Positions 17,122 to 24,123 are shown, counted from the first letter of the stretch. The stretch: 64,000 nucleotides of DNA from Tropicimonas sp. IMCC34011 (GCF_003390865.1 NZ_QMEJ01000001.1:992001-1056000); one strand, 5' to 3'. Numbers and translations are program-made. The notes: generated from the letters alone by a model not told the origin.

Positions 17122-17702
17122 CTTCAATACCCCTGTCTCTGCCCGTCTATGCGGGCCATTCTTGACCGTTGATGCACCCGACAAGGTCAGCCGCCCGGAA
17201 ACCGGTGGCCTTGCGGATCGCAGTTCGAAATGCCGATACGTGGCGCGCAGAGCGAAGGCGCTGAACCGCCCGCGCGATGATGTTCATTCGAGAGAATGGG
17301 GAGAGAAACCGTTCGGCTGTCGGGCGATGCGCCCGCCGAGTGTCGACCCGGCTTGAAGACAGCGTTGCGAACATTTCGGTCTCCCATGATTTCAGGAGAC
17401 GAACGGCGCGAGATCTGGATTGGTTCCAAACTTTTACCGCATGGATCGATTTAGCGCGCGCCATCCCGATCTCAACAGATTTCTTTCGGGACAGGCCGCG
17501 CCTGCCGAAGCCCCTTGGCGCCTTGACGGAAGTGTCCCGAGCCGACGACCTTCAGAGGGCACGAGGCCGAGCTCATCGCCGGGGAAACGCTGGAACGCTA
17601 CTGCGGGGAGTATCTCGCTCGGGACCGGCCCCTCCGAGCGCGTAACCACTTCTTAACTACGATCCGATTACCCCCGAGGGTGCATGGCGGAGTGATGGGA
17701 CA
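17122..17702. other. 580-base intergenic region upstream of rpoH and comM
   Basis: The region divides divergent rpoH and comM and must hold both promoters. On the minus strand GGAAC (17423-17427), 17 bases and CGTT (17402-17405) match the alphaproteobacterial EcfG-type consensus. Downstream of it a 75-codon frame (17374-17147) has a good Shine-Dalgarno (GGGAG, six bases before ATG) and ends 25 bases before rpoH. Its third-position GC is clearly lower than neighbouring genes, so I do not call it a gene. A plus-strand 71-codon frame from 17441 lacks a ribosome-binding site. Function of the region beyond promoters is unclear. Confidence 0.4.
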
Positions 17703-18619
17703 ATGGTGGCGCGCACCTACACGGTGGCCTTCGAGGGGATCGAGGCGCGGGAAGTCGAGGTGCAGTGCGCCATCGCACCTGGGATTCCAGCGTTCACGAT
17801 CGTCGGCCTGCCTGACAAGGCGGTTTCCGAAGCGCGAGAGCGGGTCCGCGCCGCATTGTCCGACCTCGCCATCGCGCTGCCGCCGAAGAAGATCACGCTC
17901 AACCTCTCCCCCGCCGACATGCCGAAGAAAGGCTCCCATTTCGACCTGCCGATCGCCCTCGCCGTCCTCGCCGCGATGGAGATCCTGCCGGTCGACGAGG
18001 TGGAGCGGACGACCTCGCTCGGAGAGCTTTCCCTTGCCGGCGCACTCGTGCCCGTTCGCGGCGCCCTGCCGGCGGCCATCGCCGCCGCGGAAGCCGAACG
18101 TCGGCTGATCTGCCCCAAGGATTGCGGCGCGGAGGCGGCATGGGTCGCCGCGGCCGAGGTTATCGCTCCTGCGTCTCTCGGCGAGACCGTGCGGCACCTG
18201 ACCGCGCAGACGGTCCTGCGGCCCGCACCCCCCGGCGAAGTGACGGGCGATCCGGGCGCGAAGGATCTGCGGGACGTGAAGGGTCAGGAACGGGCCAAGC
18301 GTGCCCTCGAGATCGCGGCCGCCGGACGCCATCATCTCCTGATGGTCGGCACGCCCGGCTCGGGCAAGTCCATGCTGGCCGCCCGCATCGGCTCCATCCT
18401 GCCTCCGCTGAGCCCGGCCGAGGCGCTGGAGACCTCGATGATTCACTCCCTCGCCGGGCTTCTCGACAAGGGCGGCCTCTCCCGCGCCCGGCCCTTTCGC
18501 GAGCCGCACCACACCGCCTCCATGGCCGCCATCGTCGGCGGCGGGCGCGGCGCGAAACCGGGGGAGATCAGCCTCGCCCATAACGGCGTCCTCTTTCTGG
18601 ACGAGCTCCCCGAATTTTC
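17703..18619 (+). pseudogene. comM: comM 5' part (YifB/Mg-chelatase-like AAA+ ATPase), disrupted by transposon
   Basis: First 306 codons of a YifB/ComM-family AAA+ protein, a branch-migration helicase that promotes recombination of incoming DNA in natural transformation. The N-terminal domain ([39 protein letters not shown]) and most of the ATPase core are present: Walker [12 protein letters not shown] and Walker [12 protein letters not shown]. Translation then runs into the inserted element and stops after nine foreign residues at 18651-18653. The gene continues at 22568. Removing the element and one target copy restores an open 524-codon frame, close to the normal length. Confidence 0.95.
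18612..18619. repeat. Target-site duplication, left copy
   Basis: GAATTTTC occurs here and again at 22568-22575, directly flanking the element. Eight bases is the length expected for IS1595-family insertion. A ninth matching base (C) makes the boundary ambiguous by one; the cut given here makes the element ends symmetrical (CGGCATT and AATGCCG). Confidence 0.9.
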
Positions 18620-18643
18620 CGGCATTATGGAGCAAACTCACCA
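18620..18643. repeat. Left terminal inverted repeat of the transposon
   Basis: Twenty-four bases here are perfectly complementary to 22544-22567. Beyond them, similarity continues imperfectly for another twelve bases (three mismatches), giving about 33 of 36 matches. The end starts CGGCATTATGG; the GGC close to the tip is typical for the IS1595 family. Confidence 0.95.
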
Positions 18644-18674
18644 AATAAGGTGATGCATATCATCGTATATGGTG
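18639..18674. promoter_or_regulatory. Two palindromic operator-like sites at the left end
   Basis: CACCAAATAAGGTG (18639-18652) and CATCGTATATGGTG (18661-18674) are 14-bp dyads of the form CAYC-N6-GRTG. They are centred 22 bases apart, about two DNA turns. The second ends 13 bases before the ATG of the first passenger gene. The same motif recurs at 21354, 21419 and 22535. Probable binding site of an element-encoded regulator or of the transposase; inference from recurrence only. Confidence 0.55.
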
Positions 18675-18687
18675 GTATAGCTCATGA

Positions 18688-19158
18688 ATGAGCAATGAAC
18701 CTACCTATCAACGCCCGAACACAGTTGCCGGCCTAGTGGCTAAGCACAAAGAACTGTCTGACCTTCGCGAGCGCTACAAGGTCGAGATCAAGAAGCTGAC
18801 CGTGGATATAGATCACCTGGATGCGGCCATCCGCCTCTTCGATCCGCAGTCTGACACCTACGCGATAAAAGAGTACGTGACCAAGCATCGGGCCGCGAAG
18901 GGAAGCGTGAAGCGGTTCGTTCTAGGCCAGTTCCGCGAGGCACCCGGCCCGCTCACGTCGCGCCAGATCACGGAGGCATGGGCCGAAGATCGCGGTCTTG
19001 CCGCCGACGAGGCCACGTTGACGCTACTGCGCAAGCGGATCGGCGCCTGCATTAAGGGCTGCGTGAACCAAGGGCTTATCGAGGACGCGGGTTGGACCAC
19101 GGACCACGGTGAGAACGGCCCCTACAAGCTGTGGAAACTGAAAGAGGGCGGCCTGTGA
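18688..19158 (+). CDS. Hypothetical passenger protein, coiled coil plus winged-helix-like C-terminus
   Basis: A 156-residue protein with no recognised family. Residues about 12-52 (AGLVAKHKELSDLRERYKVEIKKLTVDIDHLDAAIRLFDP) look like a coiled coil. Residues about 75-150 read like a winged helix: a VKRFVLGQF helix, PLTSRQITEAWAEDRG, a long helix with RKRIGACIKGCVNQG, then the hairpin LIEDAG...PYKLWKL. ATG 18688 lies inside an inverted repeat, GCTCAT-GA-ATGAGC (18680-18693), 13 bases after an operator-like palindrome. It could be a DNA-binding accessory of the element. Function unknown. Confidence 0.7.
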   Translation: MSNEPTYQRPNTVAGLVAKHKELSDLRERYKVEIKKLTVDIDHLDAAIRLFDPQSDTYAIKEYVTKHRAAKGSVKRFVLGQFREAPGPLTSRQITEAWAEDRGLAADEATLTLLRKRIGACIKGCVNQGLIEDAGWTTDHGENGPYKLWKLKEGGL

Positions 19159-19167
19159 GCCGCCCTC
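19144..19167. terminator. Bidirectional hairpin between convergent passenger genes
   Basis: GAGGGCGGC (19144-19152) pairs perfectly with GCCGCCCTC (19159-19167) around a six-base loop that contains the stop codon of the plus-strand passenger gene. It lies between two convergent genes and may terminate both, although T-runs are short. Confidence 0.65.
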
Positions 19168-19175
19168 CAACGTTC

Positions 19176-19373
19176 TTAGATCGACTTCGGGAAGTCGGGC
19201 GGCAACGCCATGGCGGGCGGGACCTCAGGGAACAAACGCCCGTCTTGGATGTCGGCAACCCGTCCGAAGTTGAGTCCCATATAGTAGCCGGTGATCCACG
19301 AGTACGGGACGCCTTTGGATCGTGCCAGTTTGATTACGGACGCCATGGCAGGCGTCACCTTGCAGTCGTGCAT
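19176..19373 (-). CDS. Small helix-turn-helix-like passenger protein
   Basis: A 65-residue protein. The sequence KVTPAMASVIKLARSKGVPYSWITGYYMGLNFGRVADIQDGRLFPEVPPA resembles small HTH proteins of mobile elements, in which a KxxA/ixxxxGLNxGRVSxIxxG pattern forms the DNA-binding helix pair. The start ATG 19373 has a good ribosome-binding site (GAAAGG, six bases upstream); an in-frame ATG at 19436 would add 21 residues without one. A candidate transcription regulator of the element; the family name is not known to me. Confidence 0.65.
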   Translation of the reverse strand: MHDCKVTPAMASVIKLARSKGVPYSWITGYYMGLNFGRVADIQDGRLFPEVPPAMALPPDFPKSI

Positions 19374-19634
19374 CTGAGACCTTTCGAGATGCTGCGACCG
19401 GACGTCAGGCTTGACCAGATGCCCCAAATGAATCATCTGTATCTTGTTGGCTGTCCTTAATCCGGTCAGTTTGAGGGTGGAGACGGAACCTCAAGTCCCG
19501 CCTCCCGCCGCCCTTGTGGCGACTGCTCACCTAAACGGAAGTACCAGTTCCAATTAGGTCAGGGTGGTCGTCATATGGGTTCCAAGATTATCCTCCTTCT
19601 TTTGGCTTCGTCCTACCCTCACTAGCGCCGTGCA
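19374..19634. other. Intergenic DNA within the transposon
   Basis: About 260 bases between two minus-strand passenger genes. No open frame with a plausible ribosome-binding site was found on either strand, and no palindromic operator copy. It presumably holds the promoter of the small HTH gene. Confidence 0.4.
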
Positions 19635-20168
19635 CTAGAAGGGAACTTCCTCTGGGTCGTCGCCGTAGCCGCCGTACCCTCCGCGGGTGAACTTGTTATC
19701 CCCGCCGCTGGGGTCGTCCGGCGTTGCCTCTTCCGGCTTTGATGTGGTGTAGACGCCCTTTTTCCCTTCGACGCCCCAGATCATCTCCATGCGGTAGAGC
19801 TTATTCTGTATGAAGCGGCGCTTATGAACTACTTCGAACCGCCTATAGAGGCCGACTAGAATCTGATCGAGTGTAGCCTCCCCGCCGTAGGCATTGATCA
19901 CCGTCACAAGCTGATCTTCGAGCTCATCGCCTTTGCCGACTGAAAGCTCCGACAATAGCTCAGGGGGAAGGTCGAGAATGTTGCCCAGGTCGGGCGGGAG
20001 AGCGGATGTAAGCGCTTCGAGCTCTAACATCCTATCCAAAACGCCCGATAGAGCCTCTACGAGGGCGCTCCTCTCGGCGGCTAGATCGGGGTTGGAGTCT
20101 GCAAGTTTGACCGCAGATCGAGATACAAGCGTTCTCGCCTGCTTGACAGCTTCCGTATGGTCTGACAT
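19635..20168 (-). CDS. Hypothetical passenger protein
   Basis: A 177-residue hydrophilic protein of no family I recognise. The first half is helical and Leu/Glu-rich (MLELEALTSALPPDLGNILDLPPELLSEL). Residues about 85-150 (DQLVTVINAYGGEATLDQILVGLYRRF...RRFIQNKLYRMEMIWGVEGKKGVYTT) look like a winged-helix domain. The acidic, Gly/Asp-rich tail ends GYGGYGDDPEEVPF, like a disordered or single-strand-binding-type tail. Of the two adjacent ATGs, 20168 has the better spacing from GAGG; 20171 is the alternative. Possibly a second DNA-binding accessory; speculative. Confidence 0.65.
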   Translation of the reverse strand: MSDHTEAVKQARTLVSRSAVKLADSNPDLAAERSALVEALSGVLDRMLELEALTSALPPDLGNILDLPPELLSELSVGKGDELEDQLVTVINAYGGEATLDQILVGLYRRFEVVHKRRFIQNKLYRMEMIWGVEGKKGVYTTSKPEEATPDDPSGGDNKFTRGGYGGYGDDPEEVPF

Positions 20169-20391
20169 CATAGCCTCACATCTAGAGGGGGATCATAGAC
20201 CTCCACAGTCTACCCCCGGACAAGCCCGCATCCTTTGGATCGCGGGCTTTGTCTATTTCAGCAAGATAATCAGATGAATCGATTCGCGTCAATATGAGAA
20301 CGCATTTTCGACGCATTTTGTGCAATTACTCCGAAAGCTCACTTGCAAGAGCCCTGCGTCACGTTCTGCATCATCACCTACATCGCGCTAC
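20169..20391. other. Intergenic DNA with a stem-loop, within the transposon
   Basis: About 220 bases downstream of the transposase gene and upstream of the next minus-strand passenger. A hairpin, AAGCCCGC with ATCC pairing to GGAT and GCGGGCTT, spans 20222-20249 around a three-base loop. It may end transposase transcription, though it lacks a clear T-run on that strand. The 20260-20340 stretch is A/T-rich and may carry the promoter for the 19635-20168 gene. Confidence 0.45.
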
Positions 20392-21351
20392 TCAGGCTCG
20401 ACGCTGCCAGTACCCGCACCACGCCTCAGACTTGGGCGCAACCGCAGCGGCCCCGGCAGCCATGGCAAACTGTGTGCCGTTAGCTACCCGGTTCATGTCC
20501 TCCCGCCACGCCATTTCGGCGGCGTAGGCGTGGAGGTAGCGGCCCGCGATATGGTGGTGGGTGCCAATCTCGGCGCGGCGCAGGCGGCTAAAGAAGCTCT
20601 CGGCTTGGTTGGTGCAGGCGCCGTCCTTGGAGTAGGCCTCTTTGTGGTTGATCCGCTTTATCGGGAAGTGCGCGGCCAGCCGATCCCAATGGGAAGCCTC
20701 GTCCGCATGGACCGTCGCGCCGCGATCGACGCGATCAACAACCGTTGTAACGCCTTCGGCCTCGTTCTTTCCGATCCGCGTGACGGTCCTGCCGTCGCGC
20801 TGGCGGAGGGCGATGACGACCTGCCGCTTGCCGTTCTGGTTCACCAGCTTGCGGCGGTCCTTGCGATCCTTCCGCTCATTGGCAGGCTTCACGTAACCGC
20901 CGAAGTAGGCGCCATCGACCTCGACGTCGCCGGACAGAGCGCCCTCCTCACGGGCAAGCTCTATGGCCTCGCGCACCTTGTGCAGCAGGACGAAAGCGGT
21001 TTTGTAGTCAACGGAGAGGTCACGGGAAAGCTGGAGGGCGCTGTAGCCCTTCGCACCGTTTATGAACACGGCGATTGCAGCCAGGATGTCGCGGACGGCC
21101 AGCTTGCGGCTATGGAAGATGCATCCGCTAGTGACGCTGAACTGCTTTCCGCAGCCCTTGCACTTCCACACGGGGCGGGTTTTGAGGTCGTAGTGTTCGG
21201 TGCAACCGCACTCGGGGCAGATCGGTTCGCCATCCGTTTCGGACCACCGGATCTTGCGAAAGGCGGCGCGCGCTTCTTCGTCCGACATGCGCATCACCTT
21301 GACCAATGAGAGGGTCTTGGCGGCGGGGGAGAGGAGGAAGTGCTGTGCCAT
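20392..21351 (-). CDS. IS1595-family (ISXO2-like) transposase
   Basis: A 319-residue transposase. The N-terminal zinc ribbon has CPECGC and CKGCGKQFSVTSGCIFHSRK. The DDE-type catalytic core shows VEVDGAYFGG (first Asp), ATVHADEASHW (second Asp) and the family segment EAYSKDGACTNQAESFFSRLRR with conserved Asn/Glu. The start MAQHFLLSPAAKTLSL is family-like although no Shine-Dalgarno is visible. A 14-bp palindrome begins three bases upstream of the ATG, well placed to block expression. It catalyses cut-and-paste or copy movement of the element by acting on the 24-bp ends. No frameshift or missing motif, so probably functional. Confidence 0.95.
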   Translation of the reverse strand: MAQHFLLSPAAKTLSLVKVMRMSDEEARAAFRKIRWSETDGEPICPECGCTEHYDLKTRPVWKCKGCGKQFSVTSGCIFHSRKLAVRDILAAIAVFINGAKGYSALQLSRDLSVDYKTAFVLLHKVREAIELAREEGALSGDVEVDGAYFGGYVKPANERKDRKDRRKLVNQNGKRQVVIALRQRDGRTVTRIGKNEAEGVTTVVDRVDRGATVHADEASHWDRLAAHFPIKRINHKEAYSKDGACTNQAESFFSRLRRAEIGTHHHIAGRYLHAYAAEMAWREDMNRVANGTQFAMAAGAAAVAPKSEAWCGYWQRRA

Positions 21352-21353
21352 GT

Positions 21354-21367
21354 CATCGTATCCGGTG
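21354..21367. promoter_or_regulatory. Operator-like palindrome immediately upstream of the transposase
   Basis: CATCGTATCCGGTG fits the CAYC-N6-GRTG dyad also found at 18661, 21419 and 22535. It ends at the transposase start region, three bases from the ATG on the minus strand, where a bound protein would cover the ribosome-binding and downstream promoter region. Confidence 0.5.
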
Positions 21368-21418
21368 ATATTCTACACCGTATGTAAGGGATGACATCAT
21401 CGCTTACAAGGGCTATAT

Positions 21419-21432
21419 CATCGTATATGATG
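21419..21432. promoter_or_regulatory. Operator-like palindrome upstream of the DUF6471 gene
   Basis: CATCGTATATGATG is the most symmetrical copy of the dyad (one centre mismatch from a perfect palindrome). It lies 17 bases before the ATG at 21450 and 65 bases from the copy in front of the divergent transposase gene, so both promoters could be under one regulator. Confidence 0.55.
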
Positions 21433-21449
21433 TTTTATGAGGTAGCCCG

Positions 21450-21680
21450 ATGCCCAAAGACGTGAGCGCCGTATCCTACGAGGACAAGGCGAAGAACATA
21501 CTCAAGGCTGAGCTGAAGCGCCGCGGCGTGACCTACCGCGACTTGGCCGCGCGCCTGACTGACATGGGCGCGCCAGACAACGAGCGGAACCTTGCAAACA
21601 AAATAAGCCGCGGCAGCTTCACCGCGGCTTTCTTCATGATGTGTATGGATGCGATAGGCGCTGAGTCGCTCGCGCTTTGA
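21450..21680 (+). CDS. DUF6471-like small protein
   Basis: A 76-residue protein with the pattern KNILKAELKRRGVTYRDLAARL...NERNLANKISRGSFTAAFFMMCMDAIG, matching the DUF6471-type family of small lambda-repressor-like HTH proteins. Helix 2-3 would be TYRDLAARL and ERNLANKISRG. GAGG precedes the ATG with good spacing. It is divergent from the transposase and preceded by the best copy of the repeated palindrome, so it is a good candidate for the element's own repressor. This role is inferred. Confidence 0.7.
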   Translation: MPKDVSAVSYEDKAKNILKAELKRRGVTYRDLAARLTDMGAPDNERNLANKISRGSFTAAFFMMCMDAIGAESLAL

Positions 21681-21699
21681 CGGCTAGCGACTCAGCGCC
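21657..21699. terminator. Bidirectional terminator hairpin between convergent passenger genes
   Basis: GGCGCTGAGTCGCT (21657-21670) pairs perfectly over 14 bases with AGCGACTCAGCGCC (21686-21699). The stem overlaps the 3' ends of the DUF6471 gene and the convergent 67-codon gene, so both coding ends form part of the structure. Confidence 0.65.
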
Positions 21700-21887
21700 G
21701 GGTCACCAAACGCTTCACACTCGTTGAACTTGACAGCAGACTTCTTCTGCTCAGCAGAAAGAAGCGCATACAGGCCCACCATAGGCTTGGGCTGCTGGTA
21801 AAGGACTTCTGGTTTGGCAGGAGCCTTCGCTTCCTGCCCAAACATCCTACGCCTTAGATTCTTAACCTTTTTCATCATTACGGTCAT
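21684..21887 (-). CDS. Small basic passenger protein, unknown
   Basis: A 67-residue protein starting MTVMMKKVKNLRRRMFGQEA, strongly basic at the N-terminus, with a middle part LYQQPKPMVGLYALLSAEQKKSAVKFNECEAFGDP. No family recognised. It overlaps the upstream acetyltransferase-like gene by four bases (ATGA), so the two are co-translated; its 3' end forms one arm of a hairpin shared with the DUF6471 gene. Confidence 0.6.
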   Translation of the reverse strand: MTVMMKKVKNLRRRMFGQEAKAPAKPEVLYQQPKPMVGLYALLSAEQKKSAVKFNECEAFGDPALSR

Positions 21888-22417
21888 GCCAGACCTCGCT
21901 TAAGAACAGGTTTCTTGTTTCCGTCTTTTCCATCCTTAAAACCGAACCGCCCTCGATATAGTTCCGCCAAGGGTTCGTTCACAGGTTCAAGATGGATTTC
22001 ATGGCATCCCAACCGTTGCCCGTAAGTTGCGGCCAAATCAAGGGCAAGTAGAGCCCTCTTGCCTCGCAAGGGGCAATCCTGCCGCGGATCACCCTCAAGA
22101 AACCTAACAAGAACCCGTTGGCGCGAAGCTAACAGAAAGCACAGTGCAGCAAGCCGGTCATCTGCCATGATCGCAAACTGTCTAGCCTTAGGTTCGTTGC
22201 GGTATCGATTGCTGATCTCGGGCCACTCCCACCCGGCATCATCGCTCCTGGTGGCTGTAAGCCACTGACTTCTGTAGGCTTCTTCGATTGTGCGGGACCA
22301 AAGACGAACTGCAACGGGGCGCTCGTGGAAGCTTATGACGTTTTTTCCGAAGGCGTTGACGGCTTCCTGCCAAGCAGCTTCGGTTCGATCCCGCACCCTT
22401 CGCAATTCACTGTTCAC
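21884..22417 (-). CDS. GNAT-like acyltransferase-fold passenger protein
   Basis: A 177-residue protein. The C-terminal half resembles the end of a GNAT acetyltransferase: a strand and helix LRGKRALLALDLAATYGQRLGCHEIHLEPVNEPLAELYRGRFGFK, where the final LYxxxFGF-like pattern is typical. A clear acetyl-CoA binding R/Q-x-x-G-x-G/A loop is not obvious, so activity is uncertain. Such proteins are common on phages and mobile elements. It begins an operon with the small basic protein. The substrate is unknown. Confidence 0.6.
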   Translation of the reverse strand: MNSELRRVRDRTEAAWQEAVNAFGKNVISFHERPVAVRLWSRTIEEAYRSQWLTATRSDDAGWEWPEISNRYRNEPKARQFAIMADDRLAALCFLLASRQRVLVRFLEGDPRQDCPLRGKRALLALDLAATYGQRLGCHEIHLEPVNEPLAELYRGRFGFKDGKDGNKKPVLKRGLA

Positions 22418-22534
22418 TACGCGCTCCGTTAAGTCATCTGAGGCGAAGCAGTAACATTTTTGTCGAGAGTTTACTAAGTGGCCTTCTTATGAGGCGCAGG
22501 TTTCGCCTGAAACATCACTATCAATGTATTACAT

Positions 22535-22548
22535 CATCATATATGGTG
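22535..22548. promoter_or_regulatory. Operator-like palindrome at the right end of the transposon
   Basis: CATCATATATGGTG overlaps the inner edge of the right terminal inverted repeat. It mirrors the CACCAAATAAGGTG site at the inner edge of the left repeat. A regulator or the transposase bound here could affect both transposition and any outward transcription into the 3' part of comM. Confidence 0.5.
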
Positions 22549-22567
22549 AGTTTGCTCCATAATGCCG
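22544..22567. repeat. Right terminal inverted repeat of the transposon
   Basis: Perfect 24-base complement of 18620-18643, ending AATGCCG at the junction with the duplicated target. The ATG inside it (22562) happens to be in frame with the 3' part of comM. Confidence 0.95.
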
Positions 22568-22575
22568 GAATTTTC
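22568..22575. repeat. Target-site duplication, right copy
   Basis: GAATTTTC, identical to 18612-18619. In the uninterrupted comM this sequence occurs once, encoding Glu-Phe-Ser of the post-Walker-B segment. Confidence 0.9.
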
Positions 22576-23233
22576 CCGCGCCGTCCTCGAAACCTTGCGG
22601 CAGCCCGTCGAGACCGGCGAAGTCGTGGTCGCGAGAGCCAATGCGCACGTGCGCTACCCATGCGGTTTCATGCTGGTCGCCGCCGCGAATCCCTGCCGCT
22701 GCGGCTATCTCTGCGATCCGGGCAGGGCCTGCTCCAAGGCTCCGGCCTGCGGCGAGGATTACATGAGCCGGATCTCCGGCCCCTTGATGGACCGCTTCGA
22801 TCTGCGCGTGGAAGTGCCGCCCGTGGCCTACGCCGATCTTGACCTGCCGACGCCCCCTGACGGATCGGCGGAGGTCGCCGCGCGGGTGAGCGCAGCGCGA
22901 TCCATTCAGAGCGCGCGCTTTGCCGGGATAGACGGCGTGCGGGTGAATGCCGATGCGGACGGGGAGCTGCTCGGCAGCATCGCGACGCCCGACGAGGCGG
23001 GGCGCGCGCTTCTGGCGCAGATCGCGGGGCGGTTCGGCCTCTCGGCGCGCGGTTACCACCGTGTCCTGCGGGTGGCGAGAACCATCGCCGATCTCGACGG
23101 GTCGGACGGCGTCAGCCGGATCCACATCGCGGAAGCGGTGGGCTTTCGTCTCGCGATCGGCGGAATGGACGCCCCTGCTCAGCCGCGCGCGGCAACCGCG
23201 GCCTCGGCGGCCTCCCAGATCCGGGCGGTATAG
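22568..23233 (+). pseudogene. comM: comM 3' part, separated by transposon
   Basis: The remaining C-terminal codons of comM, starting EFSRAVLETLRQPVETGEVVVARANAHVRYPCGFMLVAAANPCRCGY. This continues the AAA+ core with the sensor-1-like AAANPC and the Cys-rich CRCGYLCDPGRACSKAPAC typical of YifB/ComM, and includes the lid LSARGYHRVLRVARTIADLDG. An ATG at 22562 in the transposon end is in frame, but there is no ribosome-binding site and the fragment lacks Walker A and B, so it would not be functional. The last 55 bases overlap the convergent gshB gene. Confidence 0.93.
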
Positions 23234-24123
23234 TTGACCCCGTCGAACCGCTCCATTTCCTGAAGACCGGTCGGCGATGTGACGTTGATCTCGGTAAGGT
23301 AGTCGCCGATCACGTCGATCCCGACGAAAAGCTGGCCGCGCTCCTTCAGCGTGGGACCGATGGCGGCGCAGATCTCGCGATCCCGGTCCGTCAGTTCCGA
23401 TTTCTCGGCGCGGCCGCCCACATGCATGTTCGAGCGTGTCTCGCCCTCGGCCGGGACACGGTTGATCGCGCCAGCGGCCTCACCGTCGATCAGGATGACG
23501 CGCTTGTCGCCCTTGGTCACCGCAGGCAGGTACTTCTGCGCGATCAGCGGCTCGCGGCTGAAGCTGGCGAAGAGTTCGTGGAGGGACGACAGGTTGCGAT
23601 CTTCCTGCCCCAGCCGGAACACGCCCGCGCCGCCGTTGCCGTAGAGCGGCTTGAGGATCATGTCCCCGTGCTCTTCCTTGAAGGCCCGCAGAACCTCCAG
23701 ATCGCGGGAGATCACCGTCGGCGGGATGAGGTCGGGAAACTTCAGGACCAGCAGCTTCTCGGGCGAGTTCCTCACCCAGAAGGGGTCGTTCAAAACCACC
23801 GTCCCCGCGGCTTCGAGCAGATGCGTCGTGGTGATGTAGAACATGTCGAACGGCGGATCCTGCCGCAGCCAGATGACGTCCATCTCCGCGAGGTCGAGCG
23901 TCTTCTCCTCCTCCACGGTGACATGGTTTCCCCGCTCGCGGCGCAGGGTCACGCGGCGCGCCCGGGCGACGGCCTTCCCCTCGACGAAACTCAGCCGCTC
24001 CGGGGCGTGGATCCAGATCTCGTGGCCGCGCGCCTGCGCCTCTTCTGCGAGACGAAAGGTGCTGTCGGCATCGATGTCGACCCGCTCGATCGGGTCCATC
24101 TGAAAGGCGATCCTGAGCGACAT
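23179..24123 (-). CDS. gshB: Glutathione synthetase
   Basis: ATP-grasp ligase joining gamma-glutamylcysteine and glycine, 314 residues as expected. The N-terminus [32 protein letters not shown] is diagnostic. ATP-grasp features include [16 protein letters not shown] (P-loop) and [28 protein letters not shown] (metal and ATP ligands). It ends the minus-strand series rsmI-yraN-gshB and is convergent with comM, overlapping its 3' end by 55 bases. Confidence 0.96.
   Translation of the reverse strand: MSLRIAFQMDPIERVDIDADSTFRLAEEAQARGHEIWIHAPERLSFVEGKAVARARRVTLRRERGNHVTVEEEKTLDLAEMDVIWLRQDPPFDMFYITTTHLLEAAGTVVLNDPFWVRNSPEKLLVLKFPDLIPPTVISRDLEVLRAFKEEHGDMILKPLYGNGGAGVFRLGQEDRNLSSLHELFASFSREPLIAQKYLPAVTKGDKRVILIDGEAAGAINRVPAEGETRSNMHVGGRAEKSELTDRDREICAAIGPTLKERGQLFVGIDVIGDYLTEINVTSPTGLQEMERFDGVNYTARIWEAAEAAVAARG

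Larger units (their letters stand above)
18620..22567 (-). mobile_element. IS1595-family transposon with six passenger genes, inserted in comM
   Basis: A 3948-bp element bounded by 24-bp perfect terminal inverted repeats (18620-18643 and 22544-22567, beginning CGGCATTATGGAGC) and by an 8-bp direct repeat of comM sequence. It encodes one IS1595/ISXO2-like transposase (20392-21351, minus) and six small genes on both strands. Base composition is visibly less GC-rich than the flanks, with more mixed codon use, consistent with acquisition from elsewhere. Perfect ends, an intact transposase and an undecayed target duplication suggest a recent, possibly active insertion. Outside the element comM is uninterrupted. 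Confidence 0.93.

Noticed and set aside
17441-17656. 71-codon plus-strand frame between rpoH and comM
   Set aside because: No Shine-Dalgarno sequence, no family resemblance, and no sign of third-position GC bias comparable with neighbours.
18612-18620. A 9-bp target duplication (GAATTTTCC)
   Set aside because: Nine bases do match on both sides, but an 8-bp duplication makes the element ends symmetrical and agrees with the IS1595 family. The ninth base is then a chance match with the element's first base.
18620-22567. Idea that the comM insert is a composite transposon or an integrated prophage fragment
   Set aside because: Only one transposase is present, there are no internal IS copies and no integrase or structural phage genes, and a single pair of perfect ends explains the whole unit.
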